Shown: positions 1 to 5,702, numbered from the stretch's first letter. The stretch is 7,804 bases of DNA from Methylomonas sp. (GCA_026988195.1 JALSLS010000419.1:1-7804), one strand, 5' to 3'. Notes: generated from the letters alone by a model not told the origin. Numbers and translations: made by a program.

Positions 1-254
1 AACAGTTTTGTGGTGGAATAAAAAGTTATGATCAAAAAACAGGAATTGCTGAAATTGATGTAAAAAACAAGTTTGCAGTTGGTGATAAATTAGAATTAAT
101 ATTACCTGAAGGTAATCAAGACATTACCCTCGAAAGCATGACTGATATACATAATCACCCAATGCAGGAAGCGTTAGGCGGTGGTTATGAGGTGAAAATA
201 CCTTTACCCAAGGGCTCAACTAAAGGCATGATATCGAGATATTTGTCAGAGTAA
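1..254 (+). CDS. trhP: TrhP (YegQ), U32 peptidase-like tRNA hydroxylation protein, C-terminal part
   Basis: This is the last 83 codons of a gene that begins left of the window, ending in TAA at 252-254; the first whole codon is at 3. The visible protein is the small C-terminal beta-barrel domain of the YegQ/TrhP branch of the U32 peptidase family, recognisable from the segment AEIDVKNKFAVGDKLEL, which closely resembles E. coli YegQ as I remember it. TrhP works in the prephenate-dependent route that makes 5-hydroxyuridine at the wobble position (U34) of certain tRNAs, the precursor of cmo5U/mcmo5U. The catalytic part lies outside the window, so integrity cannot be judged. The stop codon abuts a palindromic element starting at 255, and TAA is repeated just after that element, so the insertion appears to have kept the original stop. 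Confidence 0.85.
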   Translation, partial: QFCGGIKSYDQKTGIAEIDVKNKFAVGDKLELILPEGNQDITLESMTDIHNHPMQEALGGGYEVKIPLPKGSTKGMISRYLSE

Positions 255-414
255 GGAGCGTGTATGGAATAACTTCCCGAAATTATAACGTAGGATTTTT
301 GTTTCAGGTGGAACGATCTCATGAGGCGCATAGCAAGCTACGCAACAAATGAGATCATTCCATCTGGAGCAAAAACACAAGTTAGAAATCGGGAAGTTGT
401 TTCATGCACGTTCC
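255..414 (+). mobile_element. Family 1 palindromic MITE-like element, copy 1
   Basis: This 160-bp imperfect palindrome starts directly after the trhP stop codon. The terminal arms 255-280 and 389-414 pair at 22 of 26 positions, and all four mismatches are G.T wobbles on the + strand. Inner arms (about 295-322 with 349-376) continue the stem to an apex at 323-346 that reads GAGGCGCATAGC, A, then AGCTACGCAAC. The element is bordered by TAA(G) on both sides, at 252-255 and 415-418, like a 3-4 bp target duplication. It is about 95% identical to the copy at 1524-1683. There is no coding capacity and no transposase nearby, so it is presumably mobilised in trans or is a fossil. In a trhP transcript it would form a very long hairpin, which could act as a terminator or an RNase III site. 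Confidence 0.8.
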
Positions 415-542
415 TAAGCATAAGATTCAAGATAAAAAACTAAAAAAATACAGGGTTTTTTTATCTTTATTATTAAAATAAAGAACAAAACAGCTAGTTA
501 CGTTAAAATACAACTCTATTAACCAAGTAAAGAAGTCAAGAT
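415..542 (+). other. ispH leader with AT-rich stem-loop; no convincing promoter
   Basis: This short AT-rich spacer lies between the palindromic element and ispH. An AT-rich stem-loop is visible: 431-440 pairs with 455-465 around a 14-nt loop, with a run of seven T in its 3' arm. It could terminate transcription arriving from trhP, but the stem is weak. TAAAAT at 504-509 is a possible -10 box, with no recognisable -35 box at the right spacing. The purine-rich AAAGAAG about 10 bases before the ispH ATG is the only Shine-Dalgarno candidate. Confidence 0.3.
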
Positions 543-1502
543 ATGCATATTAAACTCGCTAATCCTCGTGGATTTTGTGCTGGCGTTGACCGCGCCATTG
601 AAATTGTAGACCAGGCAATTGAAGCCTTCGGCGCACCAATCTACGTCCGTCACGAAGTGGTGCATAACCGCACAGTGGTTGAAGGATTAAGAGAAAAAGG
701 GGCTATTTTTATAGAAGATGTCAGTGAAGTACCTGAAGGCTCTTATTTAATCTTTAGTGCTCACGGCGTATCTAAAAAAGTACAACAAGAATCCAAAACC
801 CGCAATCTAACCGTCTTTGATGCAACCTGCCCTTTAGTCACTAAAGTACATATCCAAGTGGCTAAACACGCTAAAGCAGGGCGTGAAGCTATTCTTATTG
901 GTCACGCTGGGCACCCAGAAGTTGAGGGCACCATGGGTCAATATGAAAAATTAGCAGGTTCTACAGGTGGCATGTATTTAGTTGAAACACCAGAAGATGT
1001 TAAAAACTTAAAACTTAATAACCCTGAAAACTTGGCGTATGTCACCCAAACAACACTGTCGATGACTGATACCCAAATTATGGTTGATGCATTACACAAA
1101 TACTTTCCTGCTATTCAAGAACAAAAGAAAGATGATATTTGTTATGCCACCCAAAACCGTCAAGATGCGGTGCATGATTTAGCCAAAACGGCTGATGTTA
1201 TTTTAGTCGTAGGCTCACCTAACAGCTCTAATTCAAACCGTTTACGTGAAATTGCCGAACAATTAGGTAAAAAAGCCTATTTGATTGATACAGCTGCTGA
1301 TATGCAACAAGCCTGGTTTAAAGATACTGATGTTGTAGGGGTTACCGCAGGTGCTTCAGCTCCCGAAGTTTTGGTTCAAGCTGTTATTGAGCAGTTGAAG
1401 CAATGGGGTGGAGATAGCGCTATTGAAATACAAGGTATTGAAGAAAAAGTTGTATTTTCTATGCCAAAAGAACTCAAGAAACATATTACCAATAATCAAT
1501 AA
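543..1502 (+). CDS. ispH: 4-hydroxy-3-methylbut-2-enyl diphosphate reductase IspH (LytB)
   Basis: IspH is the cytosolic iron-sulfur enzyme of the last step of the MEP pathway, reducing HMBPP to isopentenyl and dimethylallyl diphosphate. The 319-residue length is normal (E. coli 316) and the sequence aligns end to end from MHIKLANPRGFCAGVDRA. The three cluster-binding cysteines are present at C12, C96 (DATCPLVTK) and C200 (DDICYAT). Substrate-pocket residues are also present: H41, H74, H124 and E126 (GHAGHPEVEG), T170, S228 and N230 (NSSNSNRL), and S272 (TAGASAPE). The ATG at 543 gives the family's standard N-terminus. The Shine-Dalgarno is poor (AAAGAAG). The gene stands alone and is bracketed by two nearly identical palindromic elements in direct orientation (255-414 and 1524-1683), which is unusual for an essential gene. 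It appears intact. Confidence 0.98.
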   Translation: MHIKLANPRGFCAGVDRAIEIVDQAIEAFGAPIYVRHEVVHNRTVVEGLREKGAIFIEDVSEVPEGSYLIFSAHGVSKKVQQESKTRNLTVFDATCPLVTKVHIQVAKHAKAGREAILIGHAGHPEVEGTMGQYEKLAGSTGGMYLVETPEDVKNLKLNNPENLAYVTQTTLSMTDTQIMVDALHKYFPAIQEQKKDDICYATQNRQDAVHDLAKTADVILVVGSPNSSNSNRLREIAEQLGKKAYLIDTAADMQQAWFKDTDVVGVTAGASAPEVLVQAVIEQLKQWGGDSAIEIQGIEEKVVFSMPKELKKHITNNQ

Positions 1503-1523
1503 AACAAAAAATTACACCACCAA

Positions 1524-1683
1524 GGAACGTGTATGGAATAACTTCCCGAAATTATAACGTAGGATTTTTGTTTCAGGTGGACTGATCTCATGAGGCGCAT
1601 AGCAAGCTACGCAACGAATGAGTTCAGTCCACCTGGAGCAAAAAGACAAGTTAGAAATCGGGAAGTTGTTTCATGCACGTTCC
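1524..1683 (+). mobile_element. Family 1 palindromic MITE-like element, copy 2
   Basis: This 160-bp element is about 95% identical to 255-414 and lies in the same orientation, 21 bp after the ispH stop. Terminal arms 1524-1549 and 1658-1683 pair with only three mismatches, all G.T on the + strand. The apex at 1592-1615 is identical to copy 1. CAA(G) borders both sides (1521-1524 and 1684-1687), where copy 1 has TAA(G), as expected for duplication of a different target. In the inner stem it differs from copy 1 by a compensating pair change (C1582-G1627 here, A313-T358 there). An open frame read through it (1590-1865) is not a gene. It could also serve as the ispH transcription end. Confidence 0.8.
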
Positions 1684-1686
1684 CAA

Positions 1687-1717
1687 GTATTGAGCGGAAC
1701 TTCAATCCGCTCAATAC
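1687..1717. other. Perfect 12-bp stem-loop downstream of ispH
   Basis: GTATTGAGCGGA at 1687-1698 pairs perfectly with 1706-1717 around a 7-base loop. It starts right after copy 2 of the palindromic element. There is no T-run after it on either strand, so it is not a classical intrinsic terminator. The half-motif AGCGGA recurs at 1843-1848 and 1977-1982, suggesting that this stretch is built from repeat debris. From 1718 to 1836 I see nothing further. Confidence 0.5.
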
Positions 1718-1836
1718 GACCGCTAACATCAACACTGTAGCATCCCCCCTCCGCTCTATCCATTCAAAAGTAACGCTGATTAAAACCACCAATAAAAGGT
1801 ATCTTTCATTACTCGGGTTACACTTTTTAGCTACCC

Positions 1837-1848
1837 ACTTAAAGCGGA
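1837..1848 (+). repeat. 12-bp direct repeat, left copy, flanking REP doublet element A
   Basis: ACTTAAAGCGGA at 1837-1848 is repeated exactly at 1971-1982, on either side of the palindromic element 1849-1970. This is the arrangement expected of a target-site duplication made when the element inserted. Confidence 0.6.
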
Positions 1849-1970
1849 CACTGCCATTAAGTTAAGCAATGTGCTGTAGGATGTGCTGACGACAGGAAGC
1901 GCATCAGCTGTAAACGATGCGCTTCCTGTCGTCAGCACATCCTACTTTTTGCCTTAACTTAATGGCAGCG
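1849..1970 (+). mobile_element. Family 2 REP-doublet element, copy A
   Basis: This 122-bp palindrome has two layers. Outside, CTGCCATTAAGTTAAG (1851-1866) pairs perfectly with 1953-1968. Inside is a perfect 30-bp inverted repeat, 1876-1905 with 1916-1945, whose arm begins GTAGGATGTGCTGACGAC, with a 10-base loop. A hairpin led by GTAG is the form of REP sequences served by REP-associated tyrosine transposases (RAYT/TnpA-REP), although none is in the window. A near-identical REP core occurs at 6832-6901 and a decayed one at 5466-5496. Exact 12-bp direct repeats flank this copy. It lies upstream of the DsbA-like gene. Confidence 0.75.
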
Positions 1971-1982
1971 ACTTAAAGCGGA
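1971..1982 (+). repeat. 12-bp direct repeat, right copy, flanking REP doublet element A
   Basis: This is the exact second copy of ACTTAAAGCGGA (first at 1837-1848), directly after the outer inverted repeat of the element. It is read as a target-site duplication. Confidence 0.6.
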
Positions 1983-1989
1983 GCAGACC

Positions 1990-2003
1990 TTCATGCACAT
2001 TCC
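1990..2003 (+). repeat. Possible solitary end of a family 1 element
   Basis: TTCATGCACATTCC matches the right terminus of the family 1 copies (1670-1683 and 401-414) at 13 of 14 bases, but no stem or apex accompanies it. It may be a remnant of an older insertion just before the DsbA-like gene. A chance match is unlikely but not excluded. Confidence 0.35.
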
Positions 2004-2038
2004 TTATTAACCAATCCCTCACTCACCCACACCTAAAA

Positions 2039-2653
2039 ATGGCCACTTTATATTACATTTATGATCCTATGTGTAGCTGGTGTTATGCATTTGACCCTAT
2101 ACTCAAGCAAATAGAGTCAAATCTACCTGTAGGTATCGACTTGGTAAAAATAGTGGGCGGGCTAGCGCCCGATTCATCAGACCCCATGCAAAATTCATTA
2201 GCAGTAATGATTCAAAACAATTGGAAAAAAATTGAACAGACAGTTCCACATATTCAATTTAATTTTGACTTCTGGAAAAAAAACCAGGCAAGGAGGTCAA
2301 CCTATCCTTCCTGTCGAGCAGTTTTAGCAGCAAAAAAACAATCCGCAAATTATGAAGATAAAATGCTTAACCAGATTCAATGGGCTTATTATAAAAACGC
2401 TGAAAACCCATCGCTAGATAAAACCTTAATTAATTGTGCAATACAAATAGGCCTAGATGATCATTTATTTACCTTAGACTATAAAAGTAAATTTATTAAT
2501 GACCAATTACTGCAGCAAATTAGCTTTTCCAGGAGTATAGGAATATCTAGCTATCCTTCTTTATGCTTAGAAAAAAACAATCATTATTTAGCCTTAAAAA
2601 TTAACTACAATGATGCTAATGCCATCATTAAACAAATACCTGATTACGTATGA
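2039..2653 (+). CDS. Cytoplasmic DsbA-family thiol oxidoreductase with CSWC motif
   Basis: This 204-residue protein has a DsbA/FrnE-like fold. A thioredoxin-type strand leads into the active site C12-S-W-C15 (YIYDPMCSWCYAF), a helical insert follows, and a second conserved segment STYPSCRAVLAA spans about 87-98. The cis-proline loop is SSYPS, with Pro173. The pattern matches the predicted protein-disulfide isomerases of COG3531 rather than periplasmic DsbA: there is no signal peptide, so it should act in the cytosol, probably reducing or isomerising disulfides. The substrate is unknown. The ATG at 2039 gives the usual family N-terminus, with the CxxC about 12 residues in, yet no Shine-Dalgarno sequence precedes it (C/A-rich CACCCACACCTAAAA), so translation may be weak or the leader unusual. 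It stands alone between repeat elements and converges with the channel gene at 3199-4926. Confidence 0.85.
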   Translation: MATLYYIYDPMCSWCYAFDPILKQIESNLPVGIDLVKIVGGLAPDSSDPMQNSLAVMIQNNWKKIEQTVPHIQFNFDFWKKNQARRSTYPSCRAVLAAKKQSANYEDKMLNQIQWAYYKNAENPSLDKTLINCAIQIGLDDHLFTLDYKSKFINDQLLQQISFSRSIGISSYPSLCLEKNNHYLALKINYNDANAIIKQIPDYV

Positions 2654-2692
2654 GTCTCAGCCATTTTATAAAAAGGCCGATTCAACTGTTTT

Positions 2693-2825
2693 ACGTCATC
2701 TCGGCAGGGGTTGCCGAGACCCAGAACCCAAGGACGGGGTGATTGTATAATCAAGTATAAGCTAATTATCCAGATCGTATGCCCCTATATACACTGGATA
2801 CCAGCAATCCCTGCTGGTATGACGT
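2693..2825. repeat. Family 3: inverted pair of small hairpin repeats
   Basis: Two related hairpins face each other between ACGTCAT (2693-2699) and ATGACGT (2819-2825). The first is an 8-bp stem, TCTCGGCA (2699-2706) with 2712-2719, and loop GGGGT. The second is a 9-bp stem, ATACCAGCA (2798-2806) with 2812-2820, and loop ATCCC, the near-reverse complement of the first loop. Read in a common direction both are GTCAT, stem with GCAGGGRTTGC at the tip, then CCAG/CCCAG. The stems differ yet stay paired. This resembles the GTCAT...GGATCCAG type of intergenic palindrome known from many proteobacteria. Just before it, 2660-2677 is a small AT-rich palindrome after the DsbA-like stop. From 2826 to 2970 I see no gene or clear site; a TTGACA at 2892 lacks a -10 partner. 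Confidence 0.6.
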
Positions 2826-2970
2826 GGATCTAGTGTGTTATATACGGCTGAAGCTCATGGGTAATCAGAAACAAATATTAATTTGATAAAGTTGACAAAA
2901 TACCGACTTCTGAAAGCAGTCAAACTTATTATCTACTTTTCGTAACAACAAAGGCAGAAATATAATATAA

Positions 2971-3177
2971 GGCAACTGGCAATAAATAACCCACCCAGAT
3001 TGCGCAGATTTTTTGTTTCTGATCAAACCATCTCAAGAGGCGCATAGCCAGCTACGGTCGCAACCAGCATCCTGCTTCGAGCGACACTTGCACATCCGTG
3101 TGCTACGTAACGATTGAGATGGTTTGAGCAGGATAAAAAAGCCAGTAAGGTGGGTGGGTTATTTGTTGCTGGTTGCC
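2971..3177 (+). mobile_element. Family 1 palindromic MITE-like element, copy 3, with different arms and a nested insertion
   Basis: Terminal arms 2971-2997 and 3151-3177 pair at 24 of 27 positions, and all three mismatches are G.T on the + strand. Their sequence (GGCAACTGGCAATAAATAAC onward) is unrelated to the arms of copies 1 and 2. The inner part is related: a T-run, then GTTTC, a second stem (CAAACCATCTCAA, 3024-3036) and the apex GAGGCGCATAGCCAGCTACG at 3037-3056. The apex is interrupted by 51 bp; without it the element would be 156 bp, close to the other copies. TAA(G) borders both sides (2968-2971 and 3178-3181). It sits between the convergent DsbA-like and channel genes, where it could act as a two-way transcription stop. 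Confidence 0.75.
3057..3107 (+). repeat. 51-bp insertion in the apex of family 1 copy 3
   Basis: GCTACG at 3051-3056 is repeated at 3102-3107. Removing one repeat plus the bases between restores a continuous apex matching copies 1 and 2 (AGCTACG followed by TAACGATTGAG versus CAACGAATGAG). The insert folds on its own: GTCGC 3057-3061 with GCGAC 3081-3085, and GCACA 3090-3094 with TGTGC 3099-3103. I do not recognise it. Confidence 0.6.
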
Positions 3178-3198
3178 TAAGGACTTTTACCGTTCACT

Positions 3199-4926
3199 TC
3201 ATTTATTCAGTTTTGTTATCATCCAGTTAGCAATATGACTTCTGGGTTTATACAGTCCATGCTGAATATAATATAACTTGTATTCACTATTAATAGTTGC
3301 ATTAAATAACCTACAGGCTAAGCCTGTACCACAAAATAATATCTGATCATTTTCCTGTATTTCATAATCTTCAGGCGGTAAAACAATTTTTTGGTCTCCT
3401 GATTGAATTACAAAAACGACTAAATCCAAAGATATTTCTCTTGCCCTTGGGTCTCGAATCAATTCCCCTATCGTTATCTTTTTACCTTCATCCAACAACT
3501 GTAAAACTCCTTTGCTTTTATCTCTGGTAAAGTGAACCGTTACTAAATGGGGTACGCGATTCCCCACCTTTCTTCGTAAACAGTTAATCACTTTTTCCAT
3601 TTCCTCTTGTCGCCCAGGCTTATTTTCTAATAGATAATAAAAAAAAGGTTTTAACAGAGGAGCTATCAATAAAAAGAGTATTTTTCTTGCTGCAACCAAC
3701 GTCGGCTGCATAATCATATCAACTTCTGTGGCTCGAAATGCTATCTCATTCTCATGCTTATTTTGTCTAACAATCGTAAATAATTCTTTATTAAAATACC
3801 GAGCATTAAGTAAAATACCTAAATTATGGCCATCATCATCCGTCCCTGAAATGATACCAACTGCATCTTCAATTCCGGCTTGGCTTAGCGTTTTAGAAGT
3901 CGTTCTACCAACAATATACCGTTCAATATGCTCTTCTTCTTTTGTATCATGAGGATCAATAACTGCTGTTTTAATACCATACTTACTTAAAACTCGATTA
4001 ACCTCATGCCCCATCCGACCATAGCCACAAATAATCCAGGTTCCTTTGGGTGGTGCAATATATCGCTCTAATGTTGCTCCTTTTTCTCTCACCAACCACT
4101 TATTAAAGGCATAAAAACCAGGGTTATGCATTGCAGCCGCTAACACTTTAGCAAAAATTTTAAAGGGGTCAACAATATGTACCTCCCCTCCTAGTGTCGC
4201 TAAAGTTTCTTCAAAGACCTCAACCTTAGACATGGTGATAATCCCCACATCAGGATTTAATAATCGAGCAAGAGCCGAAATTTTTAAATTTACTTCTTCA
4301 CTATTGGTAATGGCAATAACAGCTTTACAATTAGGGTGCTTTAAACCAGCTTCAAGTAGGTGTTTTGGCACACTGGCATCACCACAAAATGAAGGTGTAG
4401 CAACCGTATAGTTTCGTAACTGAATGGCTTTAATTCGTTCTTCATCACTATCAATAATAACTGCGGGAAAGCCATAATCACTCAGCCCTCGCGTCAAAAC
4501 ACTTCCAGTATCTCCAAAACCACAAACAATCACAAAAGAGCTATCAATTCGCTGGACTCCCCTAGAAAATTGCCACTCTGAAAGAGCTCTTAGTAAGAAA
4601 GGGTTTTGAAACAACCGAATAATAGAGCCAATCGCAAATAACCAAGTAATAACACTGACATAAAGACAAATAATGGCCCAAAAGCGCTGTGCATCATTAA
4701 ACTTTATAGGAATTTCACCAAAACCTGTGGTGGTCGCCGTATAGGTCATAAAGTAAAATGCATGAAAAATACTCATGTATTGTGCTTCACCATCAACCTC
4801 AATGCCTGGTATAAAAACCATTCCTAAAATAGAAATGGAATATACCGTTATTAGGGCAATTAACGGGCCTCGCATTTCACGCATGACAATAAATATCACA
4901 CGACTTAAATCAACTGATGCAGCCAT
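3199..4926 (-). CDS. Potassium channel protein: two-helix pore plus twin RCK (TrkA-N) domains
   Basis: This 575-residue inner-membrane protein is built as TM1 (about 20-40), pore loop (52-72), TM2 (82-106), a first Rossmann RCK domain with GFGDTG (136-141) and acidic D159, a second with GYGRMG (301-306) and D324, and a TrkA-C-like beta domain (about 460-540) ending near ILFCGTG. The plan is that of ligand-gated K+ channels of the MthK/Kch type with tandem RCK domains, so it most likely gates K+ flow in response to a nucleotide or ion. The filter reads TTTGFGE (65-71) where classical channels have TVGYGD, so selectivity should not be assumed. A hydrophobic stretch at 417-433 follows the second RCK core. 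It lies 44 bp after the small membrane gene at 4971-5354 and is probably cotranscribed with it. GTGGG upstream is a weak Shine-Dalgarno. Confidence 0.88.
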   Translation of the reverse strand: MAASVDLSRVIFIVMREMRGPLIALITVYSISILGMVFIPGIEVDGEAQYMSIFHAFYFMTYTATTTGFGEIPIKFNDAQRFWAIICLYVSVITWLFAIGSIIRLFQNPFLLRALSEWQFSRGVQRIDSSFVIVCGFGDTGSVLTRGLSDYGFPAVIIDSDEERIKAIQLRNYTVATPSFCGDASVPKHLLEAGLKHPNCKAVIAITNSEEVNLKISALARLLNPDVGIITMSKVEVFEETLATLGGEVHIVDPFKIFAKVLAAAMHNPGFYAFNKWLVREKGATLERYIAPPKGTWIICGYGRMGHEVNRVLSKYGIKTAVIDPHDTKEEEHIERYIVGRTTSKTLSQAGIEDAVGIISGTDDDGHNLGILLNARYFNKELFTIVRQNKHENEIAFRATEVDMIMQPTLVAARKILFLLIAPLLKPFFYYLLENKPGRQEEMEKVINCLRRKVGNRVPHLVTVHFTRDKSKGVLQLLDEGKKITIGELIRDPRAREISLDLVVFVIQSGDQKIVLPPEDYEIQENDQILFCGTGLACRLFNATINSEYKLYYIQHGLYKPRSHIANWMITKLNK

Positions 4927-4970
4927 ACTAATTACCCACTAAAATCGATAGCAACAAAACCATTTTAATT

Positions 4971-5354
4971 TTATAAACGATTAAATAAAGTTTCAGAGAC
5001 CAGGATAATAGCTGAAATAACATTTGCTAATAAGGCTCCCCCTGTTAACGACACGATACTGGACATGATTTCTGGGGTTAGCCCCGTTCCAGTAATATGC
5101 ACGGCAAAGGTCCAGTAAGTAGCAGCAGCTATTAACTCTAAATCAGCAACTAAGCTAGTCGCTAGCAACACCGCCCCAATTTGAGACCTATCACCAAATT
5201 TTAAAACTGTTGCGATTAAATTAACCACAATAACAGCAAATAATTCAAGGACATTATGGTGTGCCGGGTTATCCATTTCACCTAAAAAGAAACCAAAATT
5301 TAACGTTAAAGCCAGTACAACAAAAAAACCAAATATGACTTTCTCTAGATTCAT
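4971..5354 (-). CDS. Small four-helix membrane protein paired with the K+ channel (DUF6394-like)
   Basis: This 127-residue protein has four predicted membrane helices at about 5-25, 34-53, 58-85 and 98-121. Charged residues D71 and E73 lie within the third helix (SLVADLELIAA), and a His/acid-rich loop (EMDNPAHH, 26-33) follows the first. I recall a family numbered DUF6394 that looks like this; the name is from memory and needs checking, and no function is known to me. A good Shine-Dalgarno, AAAGGTG (5361-5367 on the - strand), sits 6 bases before the ATG, supporting this start. It is the first gene of a leftward pair with the RCK channel, so the natural inference is an accessory subunit or regulator of that channel. 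No enzyme motif is visible. Confidence 0.7.
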   Translation of the reverse strand: MNLEKVIFGFFVVLALTLNFGFFLGEMDNPAHHNVLELFAVIVVNLIATVLKFGDRSQIGAVLLATSLVADLELIAAATYWTFAVHITGTGLTPEIMSSIVSLTGGALLANVISAIILVSETLFNRL

Positions 5355-5440
5355 CTTCTACACCTTTATATTTGATAACTAACAAACTAATTTGAATAAA
5401 CGATACACTCTAACAATGAACTTACCCACTGAAAGCCTCA

Positions 5441-5519
5441 CTGCCATTAAGGTAAGAAAATAAGCGGATGTGCTGACGATAGGAAGTACATCCTACACCA
5501 ACTTGTTTAACTTAAGGGG
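5441..5519 (-). mobile_element. Family 2 REP-doublet element, copy B (decayed)
   Basis: The outer sequences match element C (6810-6919) when read on the - strand: CCCCTTAAGTTAAACAAGTT on one side and CTTACCTTAATGGCAG on the other. The inner REP doublet has collapsed to a single stem, GGATGT (5466-5471) with ACATCC (5488-5493), keeping GCTGACGATAGGAAG between. It reads as a deletion derivative. It lies just upstream of the small membrane gene; the spacer 5381-5440 could hold that gene's promoter, but I see no strong boxes. Confidence 0.6.
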
Positions 5520-5538
5520 ATTAACTTGGAGCACCTTT

Positions 5539-5702
5539 TATACTTCGCGCGGTCACAACTGCGGTTTTCTAACCGCTGAATTTTTGCCAATAGCTGCGTT
5601 GCTGAAACAGTTGCGTAGCTAGCTATGCGCCTGTTTCAGCGCCTTGCTATCGACAAAAATCAGCAGCTTATAAATCCCGCATCCGTGACCGCGCGAAGTA
5701 TA
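5539..5702 (-). mobile_element. Family 1 palindromic MITE-like element, copy 4 (inverted, third arm type)
   Basis: This 164-bp palindrome has perfect 18-bp ends, TATACTTCGCGCGGTCAC (5539-5556) with 5685-5702, unlike the arms of the other copies. A second stem, GCTGAAACAG (5601-5610) with 5631-5640, carries the family apex in reverse orientation: the - strand reads GGCGCATAGC, T, AGCTACGCAAC (5631-5610). Between the two stems the arms match partly (ATTTTTG...ATAGC). Pairs 5557/5684, 5558/5683, 5587/5653 and 5589/5651 are A.C on + and therefore G.T on -, the same relation to the apex as in copies 1-3; one mismatch near a gap goes the other way. TATA at both tips could be duplicated target or element end. 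It lies between divergently read genes. Confidence 0.75.

Noticed and set aside
1607..1792. 61-codon open frame on the - strand
   Set aside because: It is the antisense of the same repeat and spacer sequence, with no recognisable product.
1590..1865. 91-codon open frame on the + strand
   Set aside because: It starts inside the apex of a palindromic element and runs through the 12-bp stem-loop and into the REP element; composition is unlike a protein and no ribosome-binding site precedes it.
2892..2920. TTGACA as a promoter -35 box
   Set aside because: No -10 box lies 16-18 bases downstream and no gene starts there; TTGAC instead pairs with GTCAA nearby.
3728..3952. 74-codon open frame on the + strand
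   Set aside because: It lies wholly antisense within the second RCK region of the channel gene, which is clearly the real coding strand.
255..5702. Integron attC sites
   Set aside because: The elements are imperfect palindromes of attC-like size, but I see no GTTRRRY core pair at the ends, no array of short cassettes and no integrase.
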